From the NCBI GenBank assembly GCA_030656145.1, contig JAUSOF010000093.1, positions 29,468 to 93,467 of the forward strand: a stretch of 64,000 nucleotides of DNA, written 5' to 3'. The stretch comes from Pseudomonas sp. (GTDB lineage: Bacteria > Pseudomonadota > Gammaproteobacteria > Pseudomonadales > Pseudomonadaceae). A program made the translations under genes and the position numbers. This document shows, one piece after another, positions 7,239-15,939 of this stretch (the first letter of the stretch is position 1; the number at the start of each line of letters is the position of its first letter). The notes beneath the pieces were generated by a model. That model was not told the DNA's origin. It saw nothing but the letters and a program-made list of their open reading frames with translations, and made no database searches.

Positions 7239-9122
7239 TCAATCACGGCTGGCGTACCGTTGGTCTGATTCGCTTGCTTGGGTTGCACTGGGGTTGGCGC
7301 TGAACTGCACGGCCAGCCCTGCAAGTCGGGTGAATTCGGTGACCAGGGCGATATCCGCCGCGCTCGGCCGGCTGGGTTGCGGGTAGTAGATGCCGAAGGT
7401 GCCCAGCACCTGGCCGCTGTCATCCTTGAACGGCAGTGACCAGCACGCGTGCAGGCCGGCGGCCAGGGCGACGCTTTTGTAGTCGCGCCAATAGGGGTGC
7501 TGGCTAAGGTCCTCGGCAATGACCAGCTCGCCACTCGCTGCGGCATGCCCGCATGAGCCGACCTCCGGTGCCGCTTGAATCCCTTCGATGGCTTGGCAGT
7601 AAGCCTGTGGCAGGCTTGGTGCAGCGCCAACATGCAGGCGCTGGTGCTCATCGAGCAGCATGATCGACACACGCATCTGCGGTTGCAGGCTTTCCAGGCG
7701 CCGGGTGATGCCGTTGAGGATGCTGTGCAGTGGGCGCAGGCCGAGCAACTCGTCGAGTACCGCATTGCGCGCCTGCTGCAGATGCTGCGTTTGATGGCGC
7801 TCATGCACGTCATGCAGGCTGCCGTGCAGGCTGTGCTCGGGCAGGCTCAGGTTGAGGTGCAGTTCAACGCGGCGCGCCTGGCCGCTGTGGGTCAGCAGCT
7901 GGCATTCCAGGCGCAGGCTGCTGAGCTTGCCGCTGCGCAGTTCTTCCAGGCGTTGGCGCAGCGTGGTCTGGCCCAGTTCCGGCATAAAACGTTGCAGTGG
8001 GCTGCCCAGGCTTTCGTGGATCGGGTAACCGCTGATCTGCTCCCAGGCCGGGTTGAGGAAGCTCAGTTTGTCGGCGGCATCGGTGATAAAGGTCGCATCA
8101 CCGAGGTGCTCGACCAGTGAGCGGTAGCGGCTCTCGCTGACCTGCAGTTCGTTGTCCATTTTCTTCAGTTCGGTCAGGTCGATATCGACGCAGTACAGCT
8201 CCAGTTGGTCGAGGCTGTTGCGCAGCATCAGGTGGCTGGAATAGACCCACACCAGGCTGCCGTCCTTGCGTTGTAATTGCACCTCGGCGGCGGGAATGGG
8301 TGGGCCACCGAGCTGCCACAGGTTGATTGCGCTGGCCACCTTGCTGCGCGCCGCGGGCGGTACAATCAGCTCCTCCAGGCGGCGCCCCATCACTTCATGC
8401 ACGGCATAGCCATAGAGCAGGGTGCTGGCCTGGTTCCAGTAAATCACTCGGCGTTCGCGGTCATAGCCCTGTACGGCTATTCGTGGCGTTTGCTCGAACA
8501 ATTGACGAAAGCGCCGCTCGCTCTCGCGCAGGGCGCTTTCATCGCGTTTCTGCGCGCTGATGTTCTGCACCGTGCCGAGGATGCTGCCGTACTCGTCGAC
8601 CTCGCCGCGCAGCATCAGCCAGGTGGCCTGATGTGGCTGCGGTTGCAGCAGGCGGGCGCTTACCATCATGGGGTTGTGGCCCTCCAGCAAGGCCTGCAGG
8701 GCGCGTTGCACGGCAGCGCGTTCGGCGGGGTGCAGCCAGCTGAGCAGCTGTTCGCTGGTGCACTGCGGGCTACCAGCGTCGCGGCCGAGCAGGCAGAGCG
8801 CCTCGTCACTCAAGTGGAAAGCGTGGCGGTACTCCCAGCTGCCGAGCCCGGCGTTGCGCTGGGTGTGTTGCAGCAGGCGGCTGTTGTGGGTGAGTTTTTC
8901 CAGCAGTTGGCGCTGCGCCTGCCGGTCACGCTGGCTGAGCAGGAAGATCAGCCCGGTGCTAAGCAGAATAAACAGCAGGCCTTTGCCTGTTTGCAGCTCG
9001 GCTACCAGCTCGCTGTCCTCAACCAGTGCGTGCAGCAGGTAGTCGCTGCCGAAAATCCACAGGGTGCTGAACAGCATATATACGCCAGCCAGGCGCAGTG
9101 GGCCTTGAAGATCGGGTCGCAT
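7239..9122 (-). CDS. Membrane-anchored multi-PAS/GAF sensor protein without output domain
   Basis: A 627-residue protein. Two membrane helices lie near the N-terminus (about residues 10-32 and 46-62), and QRDRQAQRQLLEKL follows as a short coiled linker. Three PAS modules follow (about 80-200, 205-325 and 330-450), with typical RKDGSLVWVYSSH and YRSLVEHLGDATFITDAADK segments. A GAF domain occupies about 460-610, with GSCGHAAASGELVIAEDLS and LHACWSLPFKDD. This head usually precedes GGDEF/EAL or histidine-kinase modules, but here the protein stops right after GAF (ASESDQRYASRD). No remnant of an output domain is seen downstream. It may be a truncated cyclase/phosphodiesterase or a partner that acts through protein contacts. 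Confidence 0.85.
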   Translation of the reverse strand: MRPDLQGPLRLAGVYMLFSTLWIFGSDYLLHALVEDSELVAELQTGKGLLFILLSTGLIFLLSQRDRQAQRQLLEKLTHNSRLLQHTQRNAGLGSWEYRHAFHLSDEALCLLGRDAGSPQCTSEQLLSWLHPAERAAVQRALQALLEGHNPMMVSARLLQPQPHQATWLMLRGEVDEYGSILGTVQNISAQKRDESALRESERRFRQLFEQTPRIAVQGYDRERRVIYWNQASTLLYGYAVHEVMGRRLEELIVPPAARSKVASAINLWQLGGPPIPAAEVQLQRKDGSLVWVYSSHLMLRNSLDQLELYCVDIDLTELKKMDNELQVSESRYRSLVEHLGDATFITDAADKLSFLNPAWEQISGYPIHESLGSPLQRFMPELGQTTLRQRLEELRSGKLSSLRLECQLLTHSGQARRVELHLNLSLPEHSLHGSLHDVHERHQTQHLQQARNAVLDELLGLRPLHSILNGITRRLESLQPQMRVSIMLLDEHQRLHVGAAPSLPQAYCQAIEGIQAAPEVGSCGHAAASGELVIAEDLSQHPYWRDYKSVALAAGLHACWSLPFKDDSGQVLGTFGIYYPQPSRPSAADIALVTEFTRLAGLAVQFSANPSATQASESDQRYASRD

Positions 9123-9238
9123 CCCTTACCGCCAATGGCTAGCCAGGTCGAGAGGATTGATGGGCTTGTTGCCAGCGACACTGCTGGAGGCAATGGCCTA
9201 AGTCTAGCTTGTGGCTTGTCGAATGCAGGGCGCGCGAT

Positions 9239-9276
9239 AAAAAAGCTGCCCGGCCCACACAGAGCATGAGCCGGGG
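9239..9276 (-). terminator. Rho-independent terminator of the quinone-reductase-like gene
   Basis: Read on the minus strand: stem CCCGGC/GCCGGG around a loop of about 15 bases, then CAGCTTTTTT. It lies 13 bases after the stop codon of the oxidoreductase gene. Confidence 0.7.
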
Positions 9277-9289
9277 TGTCTCAGCGTCT

Positions 9290-10306
9290 TTAAAAGCCTT
9301 CGAGGACGATCTTGCCCTTGGCCGTGCCACTCTCCAGCAGGGCATGGGCGCGGCGCAGATTGGCCGCGTTGATGCTGCCGAAGTGCTCGCCGAGGGTGGT
9401 GTGCAAGGTGCCGGCATCCACCAGTTCGGCAACCCTATCTAGCAGGCGATGCTGCTCGATCATGTCGGCGGTCTCGAACAGCGAGCGGGTAAACATCAGT
9501 TCCCAGTGCAGCGACAGGCTTTTGCGCTTGAGCTGCATGATGTCCAGCGCTTGCTCCGGGTCGTCGATCAGCGCCAGGCGGCCTTGCGGGGCGAGTGCTT
9601 CGACCAGTTGTGCATAGTGCTGATCGGTCTGGGTCAGGCTGGCCACATGGGTGACCTGGTTGATGCCGATGCGTTTCAGCTCTTCACTCAGTGGCTGACG
9701 ATGGTCGATCACATGGTGCGCGCCCAGTTCGCGGACCCAGGCTTGGGTTTCCGGGCGGGAGGCGGTGCCGATCACGGTCAGGCCGGTGAGCTGGCGCGCC
9801 AGCTGCACCAGCACCGAACCAACGCCACCAGCGGCGCCGACGATCAGCAGGCTCTGGCCCAGGTCAGTGTTGCCCTGAGTGATCTGCAGGCGCTCGAAGA
9901 GTAATTCCCAGGCGGTGATCGCGGTCAGCGGCAGCGCGGCGGCTTCGGCAAACGGCAAGCTCTTGGGCATGTGCCCGACGATGCGTTCGTCCACCACATG
10001 CAGCTCGCTGTTGGCACCTGCACGGTTGATTGCCCCGGCGTAGTACACCTGATCGCCGGGCTGGAACAGGCTGACCTCGCTGCCCACCGCTTTGACGATA
10101 CCGCTGGCATCCCAGCCCAGTACCTTGGCAGCGCCGTCTGTTGGGGCGACGTTGCGACGGATTTTGGTGTCCACCGGGTTGACTGAAATGGCCTTGACCT
10201 CGACCAGCAGATCGCGCGGACCGGTGGTTGGCGTCGGCAGGTCAACATCCTGCAGGGCGTCGGTGTGGTCGGCGGGCAGGGAGTGGTAATAAGCGACAGC
10301 TTTCAT
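9290..10306 (-). CDS. Zinc-type alcohol dehydrogenase/quinone oxidoreductase-like protein (MDR superfamily)
   Basis: A 338-residue medium-chain dehydrogenase/reductase. The N-terminal GroES-like half starts MKAVAYYHSLPADHTDALQD. The nucleotide-binding half has LLIVGAAGGVGSVLVQLARQ (AAGGVGS, about residues 155-161) and continues to VIGTASRPETQAWVRELGA. Catalytic-zinc cysteines are absent, so NAD(P)H-dependent quinone or enal reduction is more likely than alcohol oxidation. The start was set at the ATG preceded by TAAGGAG, not at one 18 bases upstream. It forms a pair with the small monooxygenase gene just upstream, and a LysR regulator is divergent to both. Confidence 0.85.
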   Translation of the reverse strand: MKAVAYYHSLPADHTDALQDVDLPTPTTGPRDLLVEVKAISVNPVDTKIRRNVAPTDGAAKVLGWDASGIVKAVGSEVSLFQPGDQVYYAGAINRAGANSELHVVDERIVGHMPKSLPFAEAAALPLTAITAWELLFERLQITQGNTDLGQSLLIVGAAGGVGSVLVQLARQLTGLTVIGTASRPETQAWVRELGAHHVIDHRQPLSEELKRIGINQVTHVASLTQTDQHYAQLVEALAPQGRLALIDDPEQALDIMQLKRKSLSLHWELMFTRSLFETADMIEQHRLLDRVAELVDAGTLHTTLGEHFGSINAANLRRAHALLESGTAKGKIVLEGF

Positions 10307-10316
10307 AAAGGGCTCC

Positions 10317-10610
10317 TTAGACAATGCGTTGCATCAGTTGATGATCGACCTGTTCCAGCAGGTTGCCGCAGGTTTCGCCGAAGTGCAGAAAGTGGGCGGT
10401 CTGCTGGTGCGCGCTGAGAGCGGCGGCGTCCTGCCACTGCTCAACCATGATGAAGCGGTTGGGCAGCTGCTGATGGCGGTGCAGGTTGTACTGCAGGCAA
10501 CCGGCTTCGGCTTGGCTGGGCGGCACCAGCTGGCGCAGGCCGGCTTCAACCGCCTCGGCCTGGTCGGGGCGGGCGGTGATGGTGGCAATCAGGGTCAGTG
10601 GCGTGGTCAT
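10317..10610 (-). CDS. Putative quinol monooxygenase (ABM domain, YgiN-like)
   Basis: A 97-residue protein made of one antibiotic-biosynthesis-monooxygenase fold: LTLIATITARPDQAEAVEAG at the start, EAGCLQYNLHRHQQLPNRFI in the middle and QTAHFLHF near the end. These cofactor-free ferredoxin-like dimers oxidise quinols or act in aldehyde and quinone detoxification. It stands 10 bases upstream of the quinone-reductase-like gene on the same strand, so the two are probably co-transcribed and may act on quinone-type electrophiles under the divergent LysR regulator. Confidence 0.8.
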   Translation of the reverse strand: MTTPLTLIATITARPDQAEAVEAGLRQLVPPSQAEAGCLQYNLHRHQQLPNRFIMVEQWQDAAALSAHQQTAHFLHFGETCGNLLEQVDHQLMQRIV

Positions 10611-10686
10611 GGTGGACTCCGGTTAAGTGCTGCCCATGCTCGGTTATTTGATTGACGAGAAAAACAGGCGGCTACTAGAGTCTCTT

Positions 10687-10701
10687 TCAATATTTTTTTG
10701 A
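10687..10701. promoter_or_regulatory. Candidate LysR-type operator
   Basis: Short dyad TCAA-N7-TTGA just upstream of the lysR start, in the 103-base gap between divergent genes. Its form (T...A palindrome near the regulator start) fits an autoregulatory LysR site, but the arms are short and AT-rich. Confidence 0.3.
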
Positions 10702-10713
10702 TAATGAGCCGCC

Positions 10714-11631
10714 ATGCTGCGTTTTGATGATTTGCAGTTGTTCGTCTCTACCGCCGATCTGGGCAATCTCTCGGCGGCGGCGCGGCGCCTGGATATTTCT
10801 CCGGCGGTGGCCAGCGCCGCGCTCAAGCGCCTGGAGCAGCAACTGCAGGTGCGCCTGTTCAGTCGCTCCACCCGCAGCCTGCGCCTGACCCCCGAAGGCG
10901 AGCTGTTTCTCGGTCATGCGCGCCTGGCCTTGCAGAGTCTGGATGACGGCCGGCAGCAGTTAGCCGGCAGCAAGATTGGTATCAGTGGACCGTTGCAGTT
11001 GTCTGCACCGTCGGATTTCGGTCGCAATACCTTGCTGCCCTGGTTGGATGAATTTCAGCAGGCGCACCCGCAGGTGCAGCTGCGCCTGCTGCTGGGTGAT
11101 CGTATGGCGGATCTGTTTCGCGAGCCGGTGGACATTGCCCTGCGCTACGGCGCCCCGGAGGATTCCAGCTTGGTCGCCTTACCCGTTGCTGCGCTGAATC
11201 GGCGCGTGTTGTGCGCTGCGCCGCAGTACCTACGCAAGCATGGCGCGCCACAGGCGGTGGAGGAACTGGCCGAGTACAACTGCCTGCTCTACATGCTCGG
11301 TGGGCGGCTGCATGACCGCTGGCGTTTCAGCGATGGCAAGCGCGAGCAGGGCATCAGCGTCAAAGGCGACCGGGTCAGCGACGATGCCGATGTGGTGCGG
11401 CGCTGGGCGGTCAGCGGTGCCGGGCTGGTCTACAAGTCCTGGCTGGATGTGGCCGGCGATGTGCGGGCAGGTCGTCTACAGGTGTTGTTGCCTGAGCTGT
11501 GCGGTGAGCCGACGCCGCTCAACCTGATCTGCGCGCATCGCGCGCAACTGAGTAAACCGGTATTGCTGCTGCGTGAGTTCGTACAAGCACGCTGCGCGGA
11601 GTTGTTGGCGCAGGCACCCTGGCCGAACTAG
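10714..11631 (+). CDS. LysR-family transcriptional regulator
   Basis: A 305-residue regulator with the winged helix-turn-helix at residues 1-60 (LFVSTADLGNLSAAARRLDI, then SPAVASAALKRLEQQLQVRLF) and a LysR effector-binding domain from about residue 90 (GPLQLSAPSDFGRNTLLPWL). This matches the subgroup that usually sits divergent to quinone reductase or drug-related genes. Here it faces the monooxygenase and oxidoreductase pair, which it probably controls. Its stop codon TAG lies in the CTAG target flank of the MITE-like element that follows. Confidence 0.88.
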   Translation: MLRFDDLQLFVSTADLGNLSAAARRLDISPAVASAALKRLEQQLQVRLFSRSTRSLRLTPEGELFLGHARLALQSLDDGRQQLAGSKIGISGPLQLSAPSDFGRNTLLPWLDEFQQAHPQVQLRLLLGDRMADLFREPVDIALRYGAPEDSSLVALPVAALNRRVLCAAPQYLRKHGAPQAVEELAEYNCLLYMLGGRLHDRWRFSDGKREQGISVKGDRVSDDADVVRRWAVSGAGLVYKSWLDVAGDVRAGRLQVLLPELCGEPTPLNLICAHRAQLSKPVLLLREFVQARCAELLAQAPWPN

Positions 11632-11814
11632 CAGACCGTTGGAAAACTACCTACGTCGCCGATACTGCGTTAAAAACAGGCTCGGAATGCTCAGGTACAG
11701 CTCGTAAACTCGCGTGCGAGCCCAGTCCGCTTCCTCGCCGTTTTGACCAGCCGGTGGCTGTTACTGGCGTAGCGCCTTGTCTCGGCTTCCTCGCCAACAT
11801 TTTCCAACGGTCTG
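11632..11814. mobile_element. MITE-like element with 15-bp terminal inverted repeats
   Basis: A 183-base segment with perfect ends CAGACCGTTGGAAAA and TTTTCCAACGGTCTG. It is flanked by CTAG on the left and CTAA on the right, which fits the 4-base YTAR target duplication known for the IS5 group. It has no transposase frame and would need one in trans. The inside contains short repeats such as GCTTCCTCGCC. The left flank supplies the TAG stop of lysR. It may belong to a known short Pseudomonas repeat; I could not check. Confidence 0.65.
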
Positions 11815-11900
11815 CTAAGATTGCCGCCAGCGCGCTGCGGCAATCCATCGCAGTGCGGCTGCGTCACATGCGCCCCAGAGCAATGCTAGAGTCGCGCCCC

Positions 11901-12287
11901 ATGAAAATGACCCTTACTGACCGTCGCCTGCTGGCCTGGATGCTGTATTTCAGCGTGCTGTTCAGTGCGTTCGCCTGCAGTATCGGTCACGGACAGATGG
12001 CCGGCCTGCAGCTCAGTGGGTTGAGCAGCCAGTACTGCTCGTTCGACGGCAACTTTGGCGCCGGTGCTGATCTGGAAGGTTCCGGTGTTGTTGCGCCCAA
12101 TCCTGCCACCGGTTCCGGTTGCTCCCTGAGTTCCACCTTCAGCGCGATCATTCTGGCGGCGTTCTTCGGCCTGCTGGGCTTGCTGGCGCCCAGCCGCGCG
12201 CCACTGCTGACGTTCTTCTTCACCCCGCGACCTGTCCGCTACCTCTGGCCCTCGGCCAATCCCCGCGCATCCCCCGTTCTGGCTTGA
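11901..12287 (+). CDS. DUF2946-like membrane/secreted protein
   Basis: A 128-residue protein with a hydrophobic N-terminal helix (LLAWMLYFSVLFSAFACSIG, about residues 10-29) and a second hydrophobic stretch near residue 85 (SAIILAAFFGLLGLLAP). Single cysteines lie in YCSFDGN and SGCSLSS. This pattern matches DUF2946 proteins, which commonly precede TonB receptors in metal-uptake loci. The function is unknown; a metal-related role is inferred because it lies directly upstream of the TonB receptor and PepSY genes. The ATG follows a non-coding region left by the MITE-like element, with no strong ribosome binding site. Confidence 0.65.
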   Translation: MKMTLTDRRLLAWMLYFSVLFSAFACSIGHGQMAGLQLSGLSSQYCSFDGNFGAGADLEGSGVVAPNPATGSGCSLSSTFSAIILAAFFGLLGLLAPSRAPLLTFFFTPRPVRYLWPSANPRASPVLA

Positions 12288-12356
12288 GTTGCTGTTGCTG
12301 CGGCCGCATTTGCGGCCGCGCTATCACTTGAAACCAGATAAAAAACTGCGTTTGTC

Positions 12357-12386
12357 GGTGCCCAAAGCCTGCATTTAGGCGGCACC
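12357..12386 (+). other. Stem-loop in the TonB-receptor leader
   Basis: Nested arms GGTGCC/GGCACC and GCCT/AGGC about 25 bases before the receptor start. A NotI-like palindrome pair, GCGGCCGC-N4-GCGGCCGC, lies just upstream at about 12300-12319. I compared it with the cobalamin riboswitch consensus and found no match, so it is recorded only as a structured leader. Confidence 0.35.
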
Positions 12387-12411
12387 CGATGGACCGAAAT
12401 TGGGGAAGTCT

Positions 12412-14457
12412 ATGCGTCAGATATCCGTATTCAGCCTGTTGGCTGTCAGCATCAGCTTGGCCAGTTGCGCCTATGCCGAACAGCTCAAACTAGAAGACAG
12501 CACCATCGTCGGTCAGCAGCAGCCCGATGCCACTGCGCCGACGATTGCCGAGAAGCGCGCCGAGTTTGCGCGGATTCCCGGTGGTGCCAGTGTCGTCGAT
12601 GCCGAAACTTACAAGACCGGCCGCGCCAGCTCGCCGCAGGATGCTTTGGGCCAGGCCACTGGCGTGTATATCCAGTCGCGCTCCGGCGCCGAGGAATCGC
12701 GGCTGTCGATCCGTGGCTCGGGCCTGCAGCGCACCTTCCACCAGCGCGGCATCTTGCTGATGCAGGACGGCGCGCCACTCAACCTGGCGGATGGCAGTGG
12801 TGACTTTCAGGCCATCGAGCCGATTGCCCTGGACCATATCGAGGTCATGCGCGGCGCCAACGCCTGGCGCTATGGCGCTGCCAACCTGGGTGGTGCGATC
12901 AACTTTGTCACGCCCACCGGCAAGACCGCGCCCAAGGTGCAGCTGCGCACCGAAGCGGGCAGTTTCGATTACCAGCGCATCTTCGGGGCGGTTACTGAAG
13001 ACTTTGGCGACTGGGATGCCTACCTGAGTTTCTCTGACTATTCCCAGGACGGTTTTCGCGATCACGCGCGCCAGGAGAACCAGCGCTATTTCGCCAATAT
13101 CGGCGGGCGCATCAACGAGCGCTTGTCGACCCGCTTCTATATCAGCCACGTGGAAACCGATTCGGAAATCCCTGGCAGCCTGACCAAGGCGCAGCTGCGG
13201 CGTAACCCCGAGCAGGCCGCGCTGAGCACGGTGACCGGCAATAACAAGCGCGACTTCACCCTCAACCGCATCGGTAATATCACCACCCTGCAACTGGACG
13301 GCGGGCACAGCCTGGAACTGTCGAGCTTCTACAGCGAGAAATCGCTGTGGCACCCCATCTTCCAGGTGCTGGAAGTTGACAGTGAAGATGTCGGCGTACG
13401 CCTGACCCACAAGTGGCAGAGCACGGATGGCTGGCGCTGGAGCGGTGGCGTGGAAGCGCTGCAAGGCCGTAACCAGGCAGAAAACTACGTTAACGTGCGC
13501 GGTAAACGCGGCAACCTGGTGGACCGCCAGGTGCAGACAGCGCGCAGCCTGAATGCCTTTACCGAGCTGGAGGTGCCGCTGGCCGAGGACTGGGCGCTGA
13601 TCGGCGGCTTGACCTGGCTGCACAGCGAGCGCGATATCGATGACAAGCTGAAAAGCAGCTTTAACTTCGTCGGGGTGCCGACGGGTTTCCAAGATGCGTC
13701 ATTCAACCGTAGCTACAGCGCCCGGATTGGCCGGATCGGCCTGCGTCATGACCTGGCCGACGGTGTGCAGCTGTTTACTAACCTCAGCCAAAGTTACGAG
13801 CCGCCGACCTTTAGCGAGCTGACCGGGGGCGCCATCGTCACCGAGAACGAGGCGCAGAAGGCCACCACCCTGGAAGCCGGTATGCGCCTCACCCAGGGCA
13901 ATCTGGACCTGGACCTGGCGGTTTACCGCAGCGAAATTCGCGACGAGCTGCTGGGTTACGTCAACCCGCTGGCCCCGACCCAGGTCATCACCACCAACGC
14001 CGACCGCACCGTGCACCAGGGCATCGAGTTCGGTGGTGCCTGGCAGCTGGGTGAGGTGGTGTTGCGCGGTCAGTACCTGCTCAATGACTTCCGCTTCGAC
14101 AACGACCCGGCCTACGGCAACAACCGCATTGCCGGCGTGCCGAGCCAGTTCCTCAAGGGTGAGGCGCTGTGGCAGCGCAATGGCTGGTATGCCGGCCCGA
14201 CGGTCGAGTGGGTGCCGGTGCACTACGCCGCCGACCACGCCGAGTCGCTGTATGCCGAAGCCTATGCGATCTGGGGGCTGAAGGGCGGTTATCGCCCACG
14301 TGAAGGTCTGGGCTTCTTTGTCGAAGGGCGCAACCTCTCCGACAAGACCTATATCGCCACCACCGGCGTAGTCGCCAATGCCCGTGGCCAGGACGCCGCG
14401 CTGTTTATGCCGGGTGACGGTCGCAGCCTGTATGTCGGCCTGGAGTGGAAGCTTTGA
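12412..14457 (+). CDS. TonB-dependent outer-membrane receptor
   Basis: A 681-residue receptor. The signal peptide reads MRQISVFSLLAVSISLASCA, with cleavage probably after AYA. The plug domain (about 40-170) includes QDALGQATGVYIQSRSGAEE and RLSIRGSGLQRTFHQRGILL. The beta-barrel fills the rest and ends VGLEWKL. Such receptors import metal chelates using TonB energy. The ATG was chosen for the GGGGA ribosome binding site; an in-frame ATG four codons earlier is possible. The following PepSY gene overlaps its end, so the two are translationally coupled, as in siderophore receptor plus FoxB-type reductase pairs. The ligand is unknown; copper or a siderophore is plausible from context. Confidence 0.85.
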   Translation: MRQISVFSLLAVSISLASCAYAEQLKLEDSTIVGQQQPDATAPTIAEKRAEFARIPGGASVVDAETYKTGRASSPQDALGQATGVYIQSRSGAEESRLSIRGSGLQRTFHQRGILLMQDGAPLNLADGSGDFQAIEPIALDHIEVMRGANAWRYGAANLGGAINFVTPTGKTAPKVQLRTEAGSFDYQRIFGAVTEDFGDWDAYLSFSDYSQDGFRDHARQENQRYFANIGGRINERLSTRFYISHVETDSEIPGSLTKAQLRRNPEQAALSTVTGNNKRDFTLNRIGNITTLQLDGGHSLELSSFYSEKSLWHPIFQVLEVDSEDVGVRLTHKWQSTDGWRWSGGVEALQGRNQAENYVNVRGKRGNLVDRQVQTARSLNAFTELEVPLAEDWALIGGLTWLHSERDIDDKLKSSFNFVGVPTGFQDASFNRSYSARIGRIGLRHDLADGVQLFTNLSQSYEPPTFSELTGGAIVTENEAQKATTLEAGMRLTQGNLDLDLAVYRSEIRDELLGYVNPLAPTQVITTNADRTVHQGIEFGGAWQLGEVVLRGQYLLNDFRFDNDPAYGNNRIAGVPSQFLKGEALWQRNGWYAGPTVEWVPVHYAADHAESLYAEAYAIWGLKGGYRPREGLGFFVEGRNLSDKTYIATTGVVANARGQDAALFMPGDGRSLYVGLEWKL

Positions 14458-15893
14458 CGGCGGCCCTGCAAGCACAAGAGCTACCGCGCCTGACCTGGCG
14501 CCAGCGCCTGCTGCGGCTGATGCCGTGGCACAAGCGCCTGGCGCTGCTGGCCTGCCTGGGCATCTTCAGCTGGGCGGGCAGCGGCATGCTGCACCCGCTG
14601 ATGGGCTATCTGCAGCCGCGTCCGCAAACCATGGCCACACCGCAGCAGGTGTTGCCGCTGGATAACCTGCGCAGCCCTGCGCAGGTGCTCGGCGCTGCGG
14701 GTGTTACGCAAGTGCAGGGCTTGCGCCTGCTGGTACTGGACGCTGAGCCGTATTACCAGGCGCGTCTGGCCGGCGAGCTGCAGCCGCGTTATTGGCATGC
14801 ACGCAGTGGTCAGGCAGTCGAGCTGGCCGGCCCTCATGCCGAAAGCCTGGCGCGGCATTACCTGGGCCGTGACGAGCCGCTGGCCTACGCCGGCAGCATC
14901 GAGCGGTTCACCGGTGAATACGCCTTTATCAACCGCCTGCTGCCGGTGGCGCGGGTCGACACCCAGCGTGATGACTCGTTGCGCCTGTATGTCGACCTGT
15001 TCCATGACCGCCTCGGCACTCTGGTGGATGAGCGCAAGGCTTGGTTCAGCGCGTTCTTCCAGACCATGCACAGCTTTCGCTGGCTGGATGCGGCGGGCCC
15101 GTTGCGGCCGGTGCTGATGCTGGTGCTGCTGGCCTCAATTGTCTCGGCGACGCTGTTCGGTATCAGCCTGTTCGTTGCCCGTCGGCGTGCCCGCACCTTC
15201 AACCGCCGGCTGCACGGCTGGTGGGGGCTGGGGCTGGCAGTGGCGACCCTGAGCTTTGCCAGCAGCGGTGCCTGGCACCTGTTGCACAAGCAGGGCGCGC
15301 AGCCTTGGCCGGCACCCTTTGTACCGAGCTTTAACGTGGCCGAGCTGGATAAGGCACCGGCGGCCGACTGGCTGCTGGCCGGTGAAGAGCTGTACATGCT
15401 CAGCCTGCTTGAACTCGACGGCAAGCCGATCTGGCGTGCCCAGGGGCAGCAGTTCGCCAGCATGCCCAGCCTGCACTACCTGGATGCTCAGGGCCGTGAA
15501 CTGGGCAATGATACGCCACGCCGTTATACCCAGCAGCGCCTCGATCATTACGCCAAGGCCCTGGGGCTGGGTGAGGCGCAGGCGCTCACGCTGCAGCACA
15601 GCTTCGATCATGAGTACGGCTTCGTCTTCAAGCGTCTGCCGGTATTCAAAGCCAGCTATGCCGATGCGCACAACACCGCGCTGTTTATCGACCCGCTGGA
15701 CGGTGCCCTGGCCAGCCGTGTGCAGGATGCCGACCGCACGGAAGGCTGGACCTTCGCCTACCTGCACAAGTGGGAATTTCTCGCAGGCCTTGGCAATGGC
15801 TACAAGCACCTGCTGCTGGGCATCGTCGCGTTTGCCCATGTGCTGTTGGCGCTGGTGGGGCTGAGCTTGCTGCGCCGCGGGCAGCACCGATGA
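14445..15893 (+). CDS. PepSY-domain membrane protein (first of two)
   Basis: A 482-residue inner-membrane protein with helices near residues 30-50, 220-245, 260-280 and 455-475 and long periplasmic loops between them, the plan of PepSY-associated transmembrane proteins. The start overlaps the receptor gene: a GTG at 14445 is in frame, and a TTG at 14454, overlapping the receptor stop as TTGA, has GGAG 8 bases upstream and is an equally good candidate. PepSY membrane proteins beside TonB receptors (the FoxB/PiuB type) are linked to reductive release of metal from chelates in the periplasm. That role is inferred here. Confidence 0.75.
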   Translation: MEALTAALQAQELPRLTWRQRLLRLMPWHKRLALLACLGIFSWAGSGMLHPLMGYLQPRPQTMATPQQVLPLDNLRSPAQVLGAAGVTQVQGLRLLVLDAEPYYQARLAGELQPRYWHARSGQAVELAGPHAESLARHYLGRDEPLAYAGSIERFTGEYAFINRLLPVARVDTQRDDSLRLYVDLFHDRLGTLVDERKAWFSAFFQTMHSFRWLDAAGPLRPVLMLVLLASIVSATLFGISLFVARRRARTFNRRLHGWWGLGLAVATLSFASSGAWHLLHKQGAQPWPAPFVPSFNVAELDKAPAADWLLAGEELYMLSLLELDGKPIWRAQGQQFASMPSLHYLDAQGRELGNDTPRRYTQQRLDHYAKALGLGEAQALTLQHSFDHEYGFVFKRLPVFKASYADAHNTALFIDPLDGALASRVQDADRTEGWTFAYLHKWEFLAGLGNGYKHLLLGIVAFAHVLLALVGLSLLRRGQHR

Positions 15894-15939
15894 ACCACTG
15901 CCGATCCATCACTATTTTTGGCCATGTCTGGAGCTGACT

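Noticed and set aside
12300..12411. Cobalamin riboswitch before the TonB receptor
   Set aside because: The leader is structured, but the conserved B12-box core was not found.
12300..12411. Fur box before the TonB receptor
   Set aside because: No stretch with convincing match to the GATAATGATAATCATTATC consensus was seen.
12490..13692. A 400-codon minus-strand frame within the TonB receptor
   Set aside because: It is a shadow of the receptor gene, with no start signal and no domain.
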